The translations under genes were made by a program, and so were the position numbers. The notes beneath the pieces were generated by a model that was given only the letters and a program-made list of their open reading frames with translations, made no database searches and was not told where the DNA came from. 64,000 nt of DNA. Origin: Arthrobacter stackebrandtii. Its GTDB lineage: Bacteria; Actinomycetota; Actinomycetes; Actinomycetales; Micrococcaceae. The stretch lies in the NCBI RefSeq assembly GCF_017876675.1, contig NZ_JAGIOI010000001.1, forward strand, positions 1,798,001 to 1,862,000. Reading direction: 5' to 3'. Shown one piece after another: positions 55,040 through 64,000 of the stretch (positions are counted from its first letter, which is position 1; every line of letters starts with the position of its first letter).

Positions 55040-55933
55040 ATGAGCACGACGACGATTTCCTCACCCTCGCGCGCCGCCGGTGGCACCGGGCTGTCCTTTG
55101 CCGGCATCCTCCGCAGTGAATGGATCAAGTTCCGTTCCCTGCGCTCCACCCAGCTGTTGCTGCTGTTCACCTTCCTGGCTGTTGTGGGCGTTGGCGCCAT
55201 GACGGCCTGGGTACAGGCACTGTCCCTTGACGGGATTATGCAGCACGGCATGGGCATGGGTGCTCCCGGGTCGCCGGAGAGCAAGATGACGCTCGACCAG
55301 GCCACCGCTGCCATGGGCGTCAACCTCTACGGGATCCCGAACGCGGGCCTGCAGATCGGCATCTTGATCCTGGGCTCCCTGGCCGTGCTGTTCATCTCTT
55401 CTGAATTTGGCACCGGCATGATCCGCTCCACCCTCACCGCTGTCCCCAAGCGACTGCCGGTCTTCTTCGCCAAGGCAGCCGTCCTGGTGGTGGTTTCCTA
55501 CGTCCTGACCCTGGTGGCCGCCGTTGCCACGACGGTTGTGGCCATGCCCATCTTCAGCGCCTACGGGATTGAGATCTCCTTTGGCCTGGACGGCATTGTC
55601 TACTCAATCCTCATGGGCGGGCTCTATGTGGCCGGCGTGGCCCTGATCGGCCTGTCCCTGGGCACGCTGCTGCGCAGCTCCGCAGGCGGCATCATCGTCT
55701 TGGTGGTGGTATTTTTCCTCCTCGACTTCGGCACCCAGCTCATGAGCTTCATCCCCGGTGAGTTCTGGAAGTACGTCAACCAGTACGTGCCCAGCGTGGC
55801 CGGCGGCCGCATGCTGGAGATCAACGACAAGGTGGCCTTCATCAGCCCCGGGGCCGGAGCGCTGATCTTCGTCGGCTGGATCCTGCTCTTCATGATTCCG
55901 GCACTCATCGCCCTCAAGACCCGTGACGTCTAG
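55040..55933 (+). CDS. ABC-2 type transporter permease
   Basis: A 297-aa permease with six membrane helices and a long first exterior loop rich in Met and Gly. It pairs with the ATPase just upstream. Transport substrate is unknown; the linked two-component system suggests envelope-stress or antimicrobial export. Confidence 0.9.
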   Translation: MSTTTISSPSRAAGGTGLSFAGILRSEWIKFRSLRSTQLLLLFTFLAVVGVGAMTAWVQALSLDGIMQHGMGMGAPGSPESKMTLDQATAAMGVNLYGIPNAGLQIGILILGSLAVLFISSEFGTGMIRSTLTAVPKRLPVFFAKAAVLVVVSYVLTLVAAVATTVVAMPIFSAYGIEISFGLDGIVYSILMGGLYVAGVALIGLSLGTLLRSSAGGIIVLVVVFFLLDFGTQLMSFIPGEFWKYVNQYVPSVAGGRMLEINDKVAFISPGAGALIFVGWILLFMIPALIALKTRDV

Positions 55934-55973
55934 AAACGGTCCGGCGCCCCGCACGGGGCCCTGACCCGAAGCG

Positions 55974-57257
55974 ATGAGCACACCAGACCAGGCGGGGGAC
56001 GCGGAACGAACGGCCGCGCCCCTCGCCGAACTACCCTCCGTTGTGCGGCGGGCCGAAGAATTTGCGGCCCGCCGCCGCGGCGTGCTCCGGACTTATTTTT
56101 ACAACCACCCCCGCATCATGGATGTGGTGGTGGTTTTGGTTTACCTGCTGGTCTCCTCCGGGGTGTTTGCCGGCGACCGCCCCGGCATGAACGTGCGGGC
56201 CCATGTCGTCATGGTGGCTGCGTCCGCGATCGTGCTGATGTTCCGGCGGGACAAGCCGCTGGCCGTGCTGGCCATCCTTTCCCTGTTTGAAGTCATCAAC
56301 ATCGCCATGGTGCCCAACACCGGCAACATTGGCGTGAGCCTGTGGTTCGCGTTGTACTCGGTGGCCGTTGCCTACCGGGCGCTCATCAGCTTCGCCCTGT
56401 CCGTGCTGTGCTCGGTTCCACTGATCCTCTACACCCTGTTTGTCTACCGGCTTCCGCCGGAATTGCTTCTGCCGGACGGCCCCAGCGCTGCGCAGACCAG
56501 CCTGATCACGGCCATCATCATGGTCCTGGCCAACATCATTGCGGCAGGCATCGGCGCCTCGGTGCGCAGCGGCCGCGCCCATGAGACCGAGCTGCGCCAG
56601 TGGGCGGTGCGCAATGCCGAGCTTGCCTCCGTTGCCGAGCGCAACCGCATCGCGCGCGAAATGCACGATGTGGTGGCCCACTCGCTGACTGTCATGGTGG
56701 CGCTCTCGGACGGGGCCGCCGTCGTGGTCAGGCGCGATCCGGCCCAGGCGGGGGAGGTGCTGGGCCAGCTGTCCCAGACCGGCCGCACCGCACTCGCCGA
56801 CATGCGCCGCGTGCTGGGCGTGCTGCGTGCCGACGGCGGATCCCAGCGTTCGCCGCAGCCGCTGCAGGCAGACATGGGCGCGCTGGTTGAGGGTTTCCGC
56901 CAGGCCGGGCTGCCCATCACTTTCTCGCAGGCCGGGCCCGCCGTCCCCGAAGACCCTGCGTTGGCCCTGACCGTGTATCGGATCGTGCAGGAATCGCTGA
57001 CCAATGTGCTGCGCTACGGTGCCGCCGTCTCGCGCGTGAATGCCGCATTGGAATACGACGCCGGCCTGGGCGTGCTGGTCATCACCGTGACAAATGACGG
57101 CCACGCCACCCTTGATGGCTCGATCGGCACGGGCCGTGGGATAGTCGGTATGCGGGAGCGTGCCGGTATTTTCGCCGGGACGGTCGACGCCGGACCCCTT
57201 GCGTCGGGCGGTTGGCAGGTCCGGGCCGTGCTGTATCCGGCGCAGGGGCCCGAATAG
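55974..57257 (+). CDS. NarL-type sensor histidine kinase
   Basis: A 427-aa kinase with four to five N-terminal membrane helices (about 50-190), then HisKA_3 motif AREMHDVVAHSLTVMV with H231 and an ATPase domain (ESLTNVLRYG, VTNDGH, GRGIVGMRERAG). It lies 40 bp after the ABC permease and 29 bp before the regulator, on the same strand. Confidence 0.93.
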   Translation: MSTPDQAGDAERTAAPLAELPSVVRRAEEFAARRRGVLRTYFYNHPRIMDVVVVLVYLLVSSGVFAGDRPGMNVRAHVVMVAASAIVLMFRRDKPLAVLAILSLFEVINIAMVPNTGNIGVSLWFALYSVAVAYRALISFALSVLCSVPLILYTLFVYRLPPELLLPDGPSAAQTSLITAIIMVLANIIAAGIGASVRSGRAHETELRQWAVRNAELASVAERNRIAREMHDVVAHSLTVMVALSDGAAVVVRRDPAQAGEVLGQLSQTGRTALADMRRVLGVLRADGGSQRSPQPLQADMGALVEGFRQAGLPITFSQAGPAVPEDPALALTVYRIVQESLTNVLRYGAAVSRVNAALEYDAGLGVLVITVTNDGHATLDGSIGTGRGIVGMRERAGIFAGTVDAGPLASGGWQVRAVLYPAQGPE

Positions 57258-57286
57258 TGGGGGAGCATTCAGATGGGAAGCATGCC

Positions 57287-57964
57287 ATGGAAGATGAACT
57301 GATCAAGGTCCTGCTGGTTGACGACCAGCCGCTGCTGCGGATGGGGTTCCGGCTGATCCTTGAAGGTGAGGACGACCTCGTGGTGGTTGGCGAGGCCTCC
57401 AACGGCATCGAGGCGCTGGCCGCGGTTCAGTCCCTGCAGCCGCATGTGGTGCTCATGGACGTCCGCATGCCGCTCATGGACGGGATCGAGGCGACCGGGC
57501 GGATCACGGCCTCCGAATCATGCGCCCGGGTCATCATCCTGACCACCTTTGACCTGGACGAGTATGCCTTTGCTGGATTGCAGGCCGGTGCCAGTGCGTT
57601 CCTGCTCAAGGACGTGGCGCCCGCAGACCTGGTGCAGGCAGTGCGGCTCGTTGCGAGCGGGGACGCCGTCGTGGCGCCCCGGGTCACGCAGCGGCTGCTG
57701 GAGAACTTTGTCCGCAGCCGCCACCCCGTCACCCATCCGGACCCGCTCCTGGAGGACCTGACACCCCGCGAACTTGAAGTTGCCAAGCTGATTGCGCAGG
57801 GGCTGTCCAACGCCGAGATCGCCCACAAGCTGTTCCTCTCCGAGGCCACCGTCAAGACCCATGTGCGCAGGATCCTGACCAAGCTGCACCTGCGCGACCG
57901 CGTGCAAGTGGTGGTCTACGCCTACGAAACCGGGCTGGTCATTCCCAGCAACCCGGATTATTGA
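57287..57964 (+). CDS. NarL/LuxR-family response regulator
   Basis: A 225-aa regulator: LLVDDQPL, phospho-acceptor D58 in VVLMDVRMP, Lys in FLLKDVAP; HTH LTPRELEVAKLIAQGLSNAE to VKTHVRRILTKLHL. ATG 57287 has GGGAAG upstream; the GTG further upstream lies inside the end of the kinase gene. It is last in the ABC-kinase-regulator operon and probably regulates it. Confidence 0.94.
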   Translation: MEDELIKVLLVDDQPLLRMGFRLILEGEDDLVVVGEASNGIEALAAVQSLQPHVVLMDVRMPLMDGIEATGRITASESCARVIILTTFDLDEYAFAGLQAGASAFLLKDVAPADLVQAVRLVASGDAVVAPRVTQRLLENFVRSRHPVTHPDPLLEDLTPRELEVAKLIAQGLSNAEIAHKLFLSEATVKTHVRRILTKLHLRDRVQVVVYAYETGLVIPSNPDY

Positions 57965-58010
57965 CCCCGGCACCGGCTACTCCCCTCGCCGTTCATGATT
58001 GAATCGAAGC

Positions 58011-59285
58011 ATGACTTCTGTTGAGCACATCCTGGACCTTCGCGACTTCATCGAGGCCTCGCCGTCGAGTTTCCATGCGGCCCGTGAGGCCGGTCGGCGG
58101 CTGGCGGCAGCCGGCTTTACACAGTTGGACGAGGCAGCCGCATGGCCCGTCCACGGCAAGTTCTTCATGATCCGCGACGGTGCGGTCATGGCCTGGATCG
58201 TGCCGGAGGACGCCACAACTACCACCGGCTTCAATATTTTGGGTGCGCACACGGACTCGCCGTCGTTCAAGCTCAAGCCCAAGCCCACCACGGGCCGGTT
58301 TGGCTGGCTGCAGGCGGGCGTTGAGGTGTACGGCGGGCCGCTCATCAATTCGTGGCTGGACCGGGAACTGCAGTTTGCCGGCCGCCTCGTGGACCGCGAC
58401 GGCACGGAAACACTCGTGGCCACCGGGCCGCTGCTGCGCTTCCCGCAGCTGGCCATCCACCTGGACCGGGCCGTCAACGACGGGCTGAAGCTGGACAAGC
58501 AGTACCAGATGAACCCTGTCTGGGGGCAGGGTGATGCCGGGCAGGCCGACCTCCTGGGCCTGCTTGCCGACCGCGCCGGCGTCGACGCGGCCACCATCGG
58601 CGGCTACGACATCATCGTGGCGGACACCCAGCCGGGCCAGGTCTTTGGCGCCAACAACGAGTTCTTCGCCGCCGGGCGCATGGACAACCTGACGTCCGTG
58701 CACGCCGGCCTGGTGGCACTGATCGCAGCCGCCGACAAGCCCGCTGCCAATGTCATTCCCGTGCTGGCCGCGTTTGATCACGAGGAAATCGGCTCGGGCT
58801 CGCGCTCCGGCGCCTGCGGACCCATCCTGGAAGACGTGCTGACCCGCGTGTCGGACGGCCTGGGCGCATCCGTGAGCGACCGCCGTCGTGCCTTCTCCAA
58901 TTCGTTCTGTGTCTCAGCTGATGCCGGACATGCTGTCCACCCCAACTACGGTGAACGCCACGATCCCGCCAACCTGCCGGTGCTCAACGGCGGCCCGCTG
59001 CTGAAGATCAACGCGAACCAGCGCTACGCCACCGACGGCGTTGGCGCGGCAGTGTGGGCCGGGCTGTGCGAGAAGGCCGGAGCGCCGTACCAGGAGTTCG
59101 TGTCCAACAACAATGTGCCGTGCGGCTCCACGATCGGCCCGCTCACGGCGACTCGCCTGGGCATCCGCACACTGGACGTGGGAACGCCGCTGCTGTCGAT
59201 GCACTCGGCGCGCGAACTGTGCGGCGTCGACGACCCGCACCACCTGGCCCTCATCACGGGTGTGTTCTTCACGGCAGCCGTGTAG
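58011..59285 (+). CDS. apeB: M18 family aspartyl aminopeptidase
   Basis: A 424-aa cytoplasmic zinc aminopeptidase. Metal-site motifs are visible: GAHTDSPSFKLKPKP, FDHEEIGSGS and the C-terminal MHSARELCG. It removes N-terminal Asp or Glu from peptides. ATG 58011 begins the protein at the usual family point; the upstream TTG is not needed. It ends 23 bp before the convergent DUF1345 gene. Confidence 0.93.
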   Translation: MTSVEHILDLRDFIEASPSSFHAAREAGRRLAAAGFTQLDEAAAWPVHGKFFMIRDGAVMAWIVPEDATTTTGFNILGAHTDSPSFKLKPKPTTGRFGWLQAGVEVYGGPLINSWLDRELQFAGRLVDRDGTETLVATGPLLRFPQLAIHLDRAVNDGLKLDKQYQMNPVWGQGDAGQADLLGLLADRAGVDAATIGGYDIIVADTQPGQVFGANNEFFAAGRMDNLTSVHAGLVALIAAADKPAANVIPVLAAFDHEEIGSGSRSGACGPILEDVLTRVSDGLGASVSDRRRAFSNSFCVSADAGHAVHPNYGERHDPANLPVLNGGPLLKINANQRYATDGVGAAVWAGLCEKAGAPYQEFVSNNNVPCGSTIGPLTATRLGIRTLDVGTPLLSMHSARELCGVDDPHHLALITGVFFTAAV

Positions 59286-59308
59286 CGGCCGGCCGGGAAC
59301 CTGCAGCG

Positions 59309-59971
59309 CTACGGGGCGAGGCTGACCACCAGGTTGATCGTGGTGGCGAGGATGCCGGTGCCAAACACAAATGCGAGCAGGCTGTGCCGGAACACGGCCG
59401 AGCGCATGGCCCGCGTGGTGATGTTGGTGTCGGACACCTGGTAGGTCATGCCCACGCTGAACGCCATGTATGCAATGTCCATGTATTGGGGAGGCTCATC
59501 CTGGTTGAAGCCGATGCCACCGGGCTCCCCGCTGTAGTAGATCTCGGCGTAGCGCAGCGTGAACACGGTGTGCACCATGAGCCACGACATGGCCGTGCAC
59601 GTCATGGCGAGCAGCGCCAGCAGCAGCCGGCCCTGGCCCCCCACGTCCTTGCTGCCCACCATGACCAGCACGACGGCGGCCAGCGAACCCAGTGCGGCCA
59701 AGAGGATCAAGAGGTCGGAAATGTTCCGGCCGGGGTCCTCCTCCATGGCGTGAATTGCCGTTTGCGTGGCGTCCATGGGTGCGATCTTCAACCACACCCA
59801 TGCGTTGTAGATCAGGGCCGCGACGGTCCAGCCGACGGCGGGGGCGTAGACCCATGCGCCCAGCAGGCCGCTGATAGCCGTGGCTGCGGCACCGCACACC
59901 AGCATGGCAATGATGCGCAGCTGCCGGTGCCTGGCACGTGCGGAAGTCAGGTGGTCCATGAGTGTGATCAT
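59309..59971 (-). CDS. DUF1345 membrane protein
   Basis: A 220-aa membrane protein with about five helices and the conserved DUF1345 segment YMAFSVGMTYQVSDTNIT, which follows an exterior loop. No biochemical role is known for the family. ATG 59971 is used; ATG 59959 is a nearby alternative. It is monocistronic between convergent and divergent neighbours. Confidence 0.88.
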   Translation of the reverse strand: MITLMDHLTSARARHRQLRIIAMLVCGAAATAISGLLGAWVYAPAVGWTVAALIYNAWVWLKIAPMDATQTAIHAMEEDPGRNISDLLILLAALGSLAAVVLVMVGSKDVGGQGRLLLALLAMTCTAMSWLMVHTVFTLRYAEIYYSGEPGGIGFNQDEPPQYMDIAYMAFSVGMTYQVSDTNITTRAMRSAVFRHSLLAFVFGTGILATTINLVVSLAP

Positions 59972-60161
59972 GCCACGGCCGGGCCTTCCCCGTCCTGACG
60001 TTTCGCCACGCCGCTGGATCTGCTGCGGTGCACGGATCGTTTATGACGGGATCCAGGACCCCGCGACGGCCGTGCATTCGAGAAAATCCATCAATCTTAT
60101 TAAGCTCCTAGGGGGCCTTTGATACGGGCCGTCATCACCGCACAGGATATGGGGAACTCGA

Positions 60162-62960
60162 GTGACATCGTCACCACAGGAATCACAACCGGAAACAGGC
60201 GCCGCGCCGCCGCCCGAAACTGCACCGACCGCGCCGGCTCCGCAGCAGGGTCCGCCTGCAGGGTGGCCGGCACCACCGCCTCCCGGAGCTGCTCCGCAGC
60301 AGGGTTGGCCGGCACCGCCCGCGCCCGGGTCGGCACCGCAGCAGGGTTGGCAGGCTCCTCCTGCTCCCGGGTCGGCACCGCAGCAGGGTTGGCAGGCTCC
60401 TCCTGCTCCCGGGTCGGCGCCGCAGCAGGGCTGGCAGGCTCCGCCCGCGCCGCAGCAAGGTTGGCCGGCGGCGGCCCCCATCACCGTCGTCAAGAAGCGC
60501 GAGATGCCTGCCGGATTGAATCCGGCAGCATGGTGGACCGGTGCAGTGGCAGGTGCCGGCGTGTATGTTGCTGTGCTGCTGCTGTCGCTGGCCATCACCA
60601 CGATTGCCGTGATCGGTGCGGCACTGGGCGGATCGGGCGATGCATCTGTTGTCCCTGACAACCCGTTCATACCTCAGGACGCCATGCCGTCGCCGTGGTC
60701 GATCCTGTTCTCACTGGCCGCCCAGCTCCCTGCCCTTGCCATGTTTGGCAGCCTGGGCGGGGCCATGGATGCCGATCTTGGCATGTTTGGGCAGATGAAC
60801 GTCGCGATGACGATTGCCTTCGTGCCGCTACTGCTGACAGTTGCGGTCGTTGCCTTCGCTGCACTGGCTGGAAAGTATGCCCAAAAGAGCATTCCATCAG
60901 CCACCGTCCTGGATCGCCTGGCGCAGTCCATCATTACAGGCGTCGTGGCCTCGCTCCTGCTCAACGTGGTGGCGGCCATTGCGGCTCTGCGCATCCCCGT
61001 GGGTGACGGTGTCGGCATCTCACTGAACGCAGTCAACTTTGGCTCCGTCGCCATGACGTTCGCCGTGGCAGCTGCCGCCAGTTATTGGGGCCGGCGCAAG
61101 CGTGGCATTCCGGGCGCGAGCAAGGCGGCATTTGCATTCTTCCTGGTGCGCGACGCCGGCCGAACCGTCGCCATTCATGTGGGCGTCTTCCTCCTGGTTG
61201 CCGTGCCGGTGGCCGTTGTCGTCCTGGGCATCAAGGGTGGCGTCAGTGCTGTCCTGTCGTCCCTGATCTGGGTGCCGACACTCGGCCTGGTCATGCTTGG
61301 TCTGGGACACCTGGCCGCTATTGGCGCGGTCACTGTCGGAGGCGTGGGTGCTGCCGGAGCCACCGTGAGCAAGCATGAATTTGCCTACGGTGTCGATGGT
61401 TCCCTTGCCGACGCTGGACTGCCGGTCTGGGCAGGCTGGCTCCTCGTGCTGCTGGTGCTGATCTCGCTGACGGCAGCCTCCGTCCACTGGTACTTGCGCC
61501 GTGGCGGACAAAAGGCCCGCGGCGTCCTGGGCTGGGCGGCCCTCCCCGTGGCGTTCCTGATCCTGGGCATTCTCCTGCTCTGGCTGACGGGCATCCAGGC
61601 AGAGGTCACCACGCCCCTGGGCGGCGGCGGCGCGGCTGTCGGCTTCGCCTGGTGGACTCCCTTCCTGTTTGCCTTGTGGGGCGTTGGTGCCGAGGCTCTG
61701 TCGCGCTACGTGGCACCGCACCTTGCCCCGCTGCTGCCGGCCGCACTTGTGCGCCGCATCCAGCGCTGGCCCTCCGTGCCGTTCCCGGCCGGTGCCGCAT
61801 CCGCCCCTGCTGCGGGTGCGCCCGCTGCGGCGGGCATTGTCGGCACCTCCACCGGAACTTCCGCGCCACAGGCTGCGGCGCCGCTCCCGGTGGGAGGCGT
61901 AAAGGTGGAGCACAAGCCTCTGTCCAAGAAGGCCAAGCGGAACTTGATCATAGGTGCAGGTGCGGCCGGGCTCGTGGTGTTGCTGGCCGTCGGCGGCAGC
62001 ATCGCCGTCGGCGTCGTCAAGGGGGCCAATGGCCCCGAGAACGTGGTCGAAGACTACCTGGAAGCCCTTGTTGCAGGTGACGCGGCACGCGCCATGGAGA
62101 TTTCCCAGGCCAGCGTTCCCAATGACCAGCGCCTCCTGCTGACGAACGAGATTTACTCCAAGGCCACCAACCGTATCGACGGGTTCACGATCGGGAAGTC
62201 CACGGTCAAGGGGAATACGGCAACGGTGGCAGTAGAGGTGACGCAGAACGGGCAGCGCCTGGAAGACAGCGTCATCCTCACCAAGAAGAACCCAACGTTC
62301 TTCAATGACAACTGGAGCATGGGCAACGCGCCGACTTCATTTGGCATGGCCGTTCAGGGAACGGGCACGCTGAGATTCTCTGCTGACGAAGGCGCCTCGG
62401 CGGTGCTGGTCAACGGTGTGGAGGTTTCCCTCGAAAACGCCACCGGCCGGCTCGACGGCTACTACGAGTTGCCTGCCTATGCCGGAAGCTACGAATTGGA
62501 GCTCGCGACCGACTCGAAGTACCTTGGCTCCAACAAGGTGTCGGGACTGGTCTCGATCGACGCGCGCAGCAGCCTTGACATGGCACGGTTGGAACTGGAG
62601 CCCAACGAGGTCTTCGATGCAGAGGTGACCAAGCAGGTGGGTGACTACCTGAAGGCTTGTGCGGCCCAAACCGTGGTGAAGCCCGTCGATTGCCCCATGA
62701 GCGCATACTCGTACGGGGACACCCGCAACGTGGTCTGGAAGATCACGAAGGAGCCGACGCTGCGCATCTCGTCGTACTACGACGGCGCCTGGCGGTTCAG
62801 CTCGGATGAATTCGGCGAAGCAACGGCCACCTTCCAGGAAAAGAGTTCGTTCTCTTCCAAGGGTGAATGGGAGGACGAAAGCTACGATGACCGCTTCTAC
62901 CTGTACGGCAACATCGCCATTGACGACGGCGGCAAGCTGGCGGTGACGTTCACGGACTAA
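60162..62960 (+). CDS. Large membrane protein with Gln/Pro repeats and TcaA-like exterior domain
   Basis: A 932-aa protein. The first 110 residues hold about five copies of a Gln-Gly-Trp/Ala-Pro-Pro-Ala-Pro repeat on the cytoplasmic side. Eight or nine membrane helices follow (about 125-525), then a second Ala/Pro-rich cytoplasmic linker, another helix (about 594-618, LIIGAGAAGLVVLLAVGGSI), and a roughly 310-residue exterior part (VVEDYLEALVAGDAARAMEI, a PEGA-like ASAVLVNGVEV section and an acidic C-terminus). The exterior part resembles YvbJ/TcaA-type surface domains, a weak inference. The GTG start has GGGGA six bases upstream. Confidence 0.75.
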   Translation: MTSSPQESQPETGAAPPPETAPTAPAPQQGPPAGWPAPPPPGAAPQQGWPAPPAPGSAPQQGWQAPPAPGSAPQQGWQAPPAPGSAPQQGWQAPPAPQQGWPAAAPITVVKKREMPAGLNPAAWWTGAVAGAGVYVAVLLLSLAITTIAVIGAALGGSGDASVVPDNPFIPQDAMPSPWSILFSLAAQLPALAMFGSLGGAMDADLGMFGQMNVAMTIAFVPLLLTVAVVAFAALAGKYAQKSIPSATVLDRLAQSIITGVVASLLLNVVAAIAALRIPVGDGVGISLNAVNFGSVAMTFAVAAAASYWGRRKRGIPGASKAAFAFFLVRDAGRTVAIHVGVFLLVAVPVAVVVLGIKGGVSAVLSSLIWVPTLGLVMLGLGHLAAIGAVTVGGVGAAGATVSKHEFAYGVDGSLADAGLPVWAGWLLVLLVLISLTAASVHWYLRRGGQKARGVLGWAALPVAFLILGILLLWLTGIQAEVTTPLGGGGAAVGFAWWTPFLFALWGVGAEALSRYVAPHLAPLLPAALVRRIQRWPSVPFPAGAASAPAAGAPAAAGIVGTSTGTSAPQAAAPLPVGGVKVEHKPLSKKAKRNLIIGAGAAGLVVLLAVGGSIAVGVVKGANGPENVVEDYLEALVAGDAARAMEISQASVPNDQRLLLTNEIYSKATNRIDGFTIGKSTVKGNTATVAVEVTQNGQRLEDSVILTKKNPTFFNDNWSMGNAPTSFGMAVQGTGTLRFSADEGASAVLVNGVEVSLENATGRLDGYYELPAYAGSYELELATDSKYLGSNKVSGLVSIDARSSLDMARLELEPNEVFDAEVTKQVGDYLKACAAQTVVKPVDCPMSAYSYGDTRNVVWKITKEPTLRISSYYDGAWRFSSDEFGEATATFQEKSSFSSKGEWEDESYDDRFYLYGNIAIDDGGKLAVTFTD
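60240..60458 (+). repeat. 42-bp tandem repeats coding the QGW/APPAPGSAPQ segment
   Basis: Four to five 42-bp units (14 codons; for example starting near 60330 and 60372) are nearly identical at the DNA level, encoding the N-terminal repeats of the 932-aa membrane protein. Two adjacent units differ at only a base or two, which suggests recent expansion. Confidence 0.85.
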
Positions 62961-64000
62961 CCGCCGGCACCCGCACATAGGCCGATGAACGCGCCCAATT
63001 CAGCCATTCCCTCCGGCCGCCCGGGCATGAAGTTGCTCAGGCCGGGAGAGCGGATGATGACGGCGCGCCATTGGCCGCGCGAGACCGCAACGTTGATCCG
63101 GTTGCGGTTCAGCAGGAACTCCATGCCGCGCGGGGCCCCCGTGGGCTCCGCGCAGGCCATGGTCACCAGCACCACAGGTGCCTCCTGCCCCTGGAACTTG
63201 TCCACGGTGCCCACACGCACGTCCGGAAGCCCGGCGTCGTCCAGGGCCTCCCGGACCAGGTGCACCTGCGCGTTGTAGGCGGCCACCACCAAAATATCGT
63301 CCTGAACGAGTGCCATGGCAGGCTGGTCCGGGCCCGGCGTCCACCTCAGCCCGAGGTGTTCGCGGGCCTGGGCCACCACCTCGGCCGCTTCCTCCGGGGA
63401 CGACTGCCGGTTGTCGCGCCCACTGGCGGGGTCCGGGCTGACCAGGACAGTTTCCACCCCGGGTGCCTTGCCTTCCAGGTGTCGAAGCGACGCCGCCGGG
63501 GCGGACTGCAGCCTGCCGTCGTAGCTCAGGCGCGACACCGCAGCGCACAGCTCCGGGTGCATGCGCCACGAGTCTGCGAGGAAATAGCCCAGCTCGGACG
63601 GCAGCGTGGCGTGCCCTGCGGACAGCCAGCCCAGCGCAGATTCATCCACGGGTGCCGGGTGCGAACCCTGCGTCACCTGCGGCAGCTGCTGCGGGTCACC
63701 CAAAAGCAGCAGGTTCTTCGCCGCGCGCGACACCGCCAGGGTGTTGGCCAGCGAATACTGCCCGGCCTCGTCAATGACCAGCAGGTCCAGCGAGCCCTCA
63801 GGGACATTGGCGCCCGTCAGGGTCCAGGCCGTTCCGCCAATCAGCGCCCCGCCCTCGCTGTTCAGCAACTTGCCGAACTGCTTGTCGTCGGTGACCTTCC
63901 AAGGTACCTCGTATGCGCCGTTGAGCTTCTTGCCCACGCGATCCGGGTCCACCCCGGCCTTCTCAATGGCGGCACGCAGCATGTTTTCCACCACGGCGTG
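62957..64000 (-). CDS. Superfamily I DNA/RNA helicase, C-terminal part (partial)
   Basis: This is the last 347 residues of an AAA_12/DNA2-NAM7-type helicase; the frame remains open at the window edge. Motif II is LLVIDEAGQ, motif III LLLGDPQQLPQV, motif IV-region SWRMHPELC, motif V VGTVDKFQGQEAPVV and motif VI NRINVAVSRGQ. The pattern matches the C-terminus of TM0106-type RecB-nuclease/helicase fusions, but the N-terminal nuclease lies outside the window, so that is inference. Its TAG overlaps the TAA of the convergent membrane-protein gene. Confidence 0.9.
   Translation of the reverse strand, partial: HAVVENMLRAAIEKAGVDPDRVGKKLNGAYEVPWKVTDDKQFGKLLNSEGGALIGGTAWTLTGANVPEGSLDLLVIDEAGQYSLANTLAVSRAAKNLLLLGDPQQLPQVTQGSHPAPVDESALGWLSAGHATLPSELGYFLADSWRMHPELCAAVSRLSYDGRLQSAPAASLRHLEGKAPGVETVLVSPDPASGRDNRQSSPEEAAEVVAQAREHLGLRWTPGPDQPAMALVQDDILVVAAYNAQVHLVREALDDAGLPDVRVGTVDKFQGQEAPVVLVTMACAEPTGAPRGMEFLLNRNRINVAVSRGQWRAVIIRSPGLSNFMPGRPEGMAELGAFIGLCAGAGG

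Noticed and set aside
60240-60458. Possible CRISPR array
   Set aside because: Repeats are contiguous 42-bp coding units with no spacers and are in frame inside a gene.

Overview
The window is high-GC DNA that codes like an actinobacterium, most likely Arthrobacter or a close Micrococcaceae relative. The evidence is the gene content (a trxB-trxA, murJ, NUDIX, CCA-adding enzyme neighbourhood, a DUF222/HNH gene, a meso-type SpaA pilus locus), frequent GTG starts, and many NarL-type two-component pairs. Three near-perfect parS sites between 2.6 and 8.6 kb, beside trxBA and murJ, place the left end close to the chromosome origin. No tRNA, rRNA or CRISPR array was seen.

Layout. 1-10.3 kb is an accessory, insertion-prone stretch. 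It holds the right part of an IS21-family element (istA partial, istB), a gene-poor tract with two parS sites, a DUF222/HNH endonuclease gene cut in two by a 2.4-kb DDE-transposase element with visible terminal repeats and target duplication, and another gene-poor tract with the third parS. 10.3-21.1 kb is conserved chromosome: trxA, trxB, a pseudokinase-like membrane protein, murJ, a NUDIX hydrolase, CCA tRNA nucleotidyltransferase, a histidine phosphatase, a polytopic membrane protein and a coupled FAD oxidoreductase. 21.2-25.9 kb carries a META lipoprotein and an FtsX-type ABC exporter divergent from a two-component system.

26-45.9 kb is the most distinctive part. An NlpC/P60 protein is followed by a giant secreted amylase (2146 aa, two GH13 catalytic modules, three CBM25-like modules, one CBM9-like module), a lipoprotein, a complete sortase-assembled pilus locus (lectin-type LPETG tip protein, SpaA-like LPLTG backbone pilin, class C sortase) and a secreted 1594-aa GH31 enzyme. 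The amylase and the pilus tip gene each have the same pair of LacI-type operators, with the same 23-bp spacing, overlapping the promoter. This suggests one alpha-glucan-responsive regulon that makes both starch-degrading enzymes and a lectin-tipped pilus: a candidate starch-adhesion system.

46-64 kb is ordinary but gene-dense: a two-component pair, an ABC-F ATPase, a divergent phosphonate-type FAD oxidoreductase and HAD hydrolase pair, an MFS transporter, a PAP2 phosphatase, an ABC-2 transporter with its own two-component system, an M18 aminopeptidase, a DUF1345 protein, a large membrane protein with a repeat-rich N-terminus, and the end of a superfamily I helicase. Three convergent pairs here overlap tail-to-tail by 4 bp at their stop codons.
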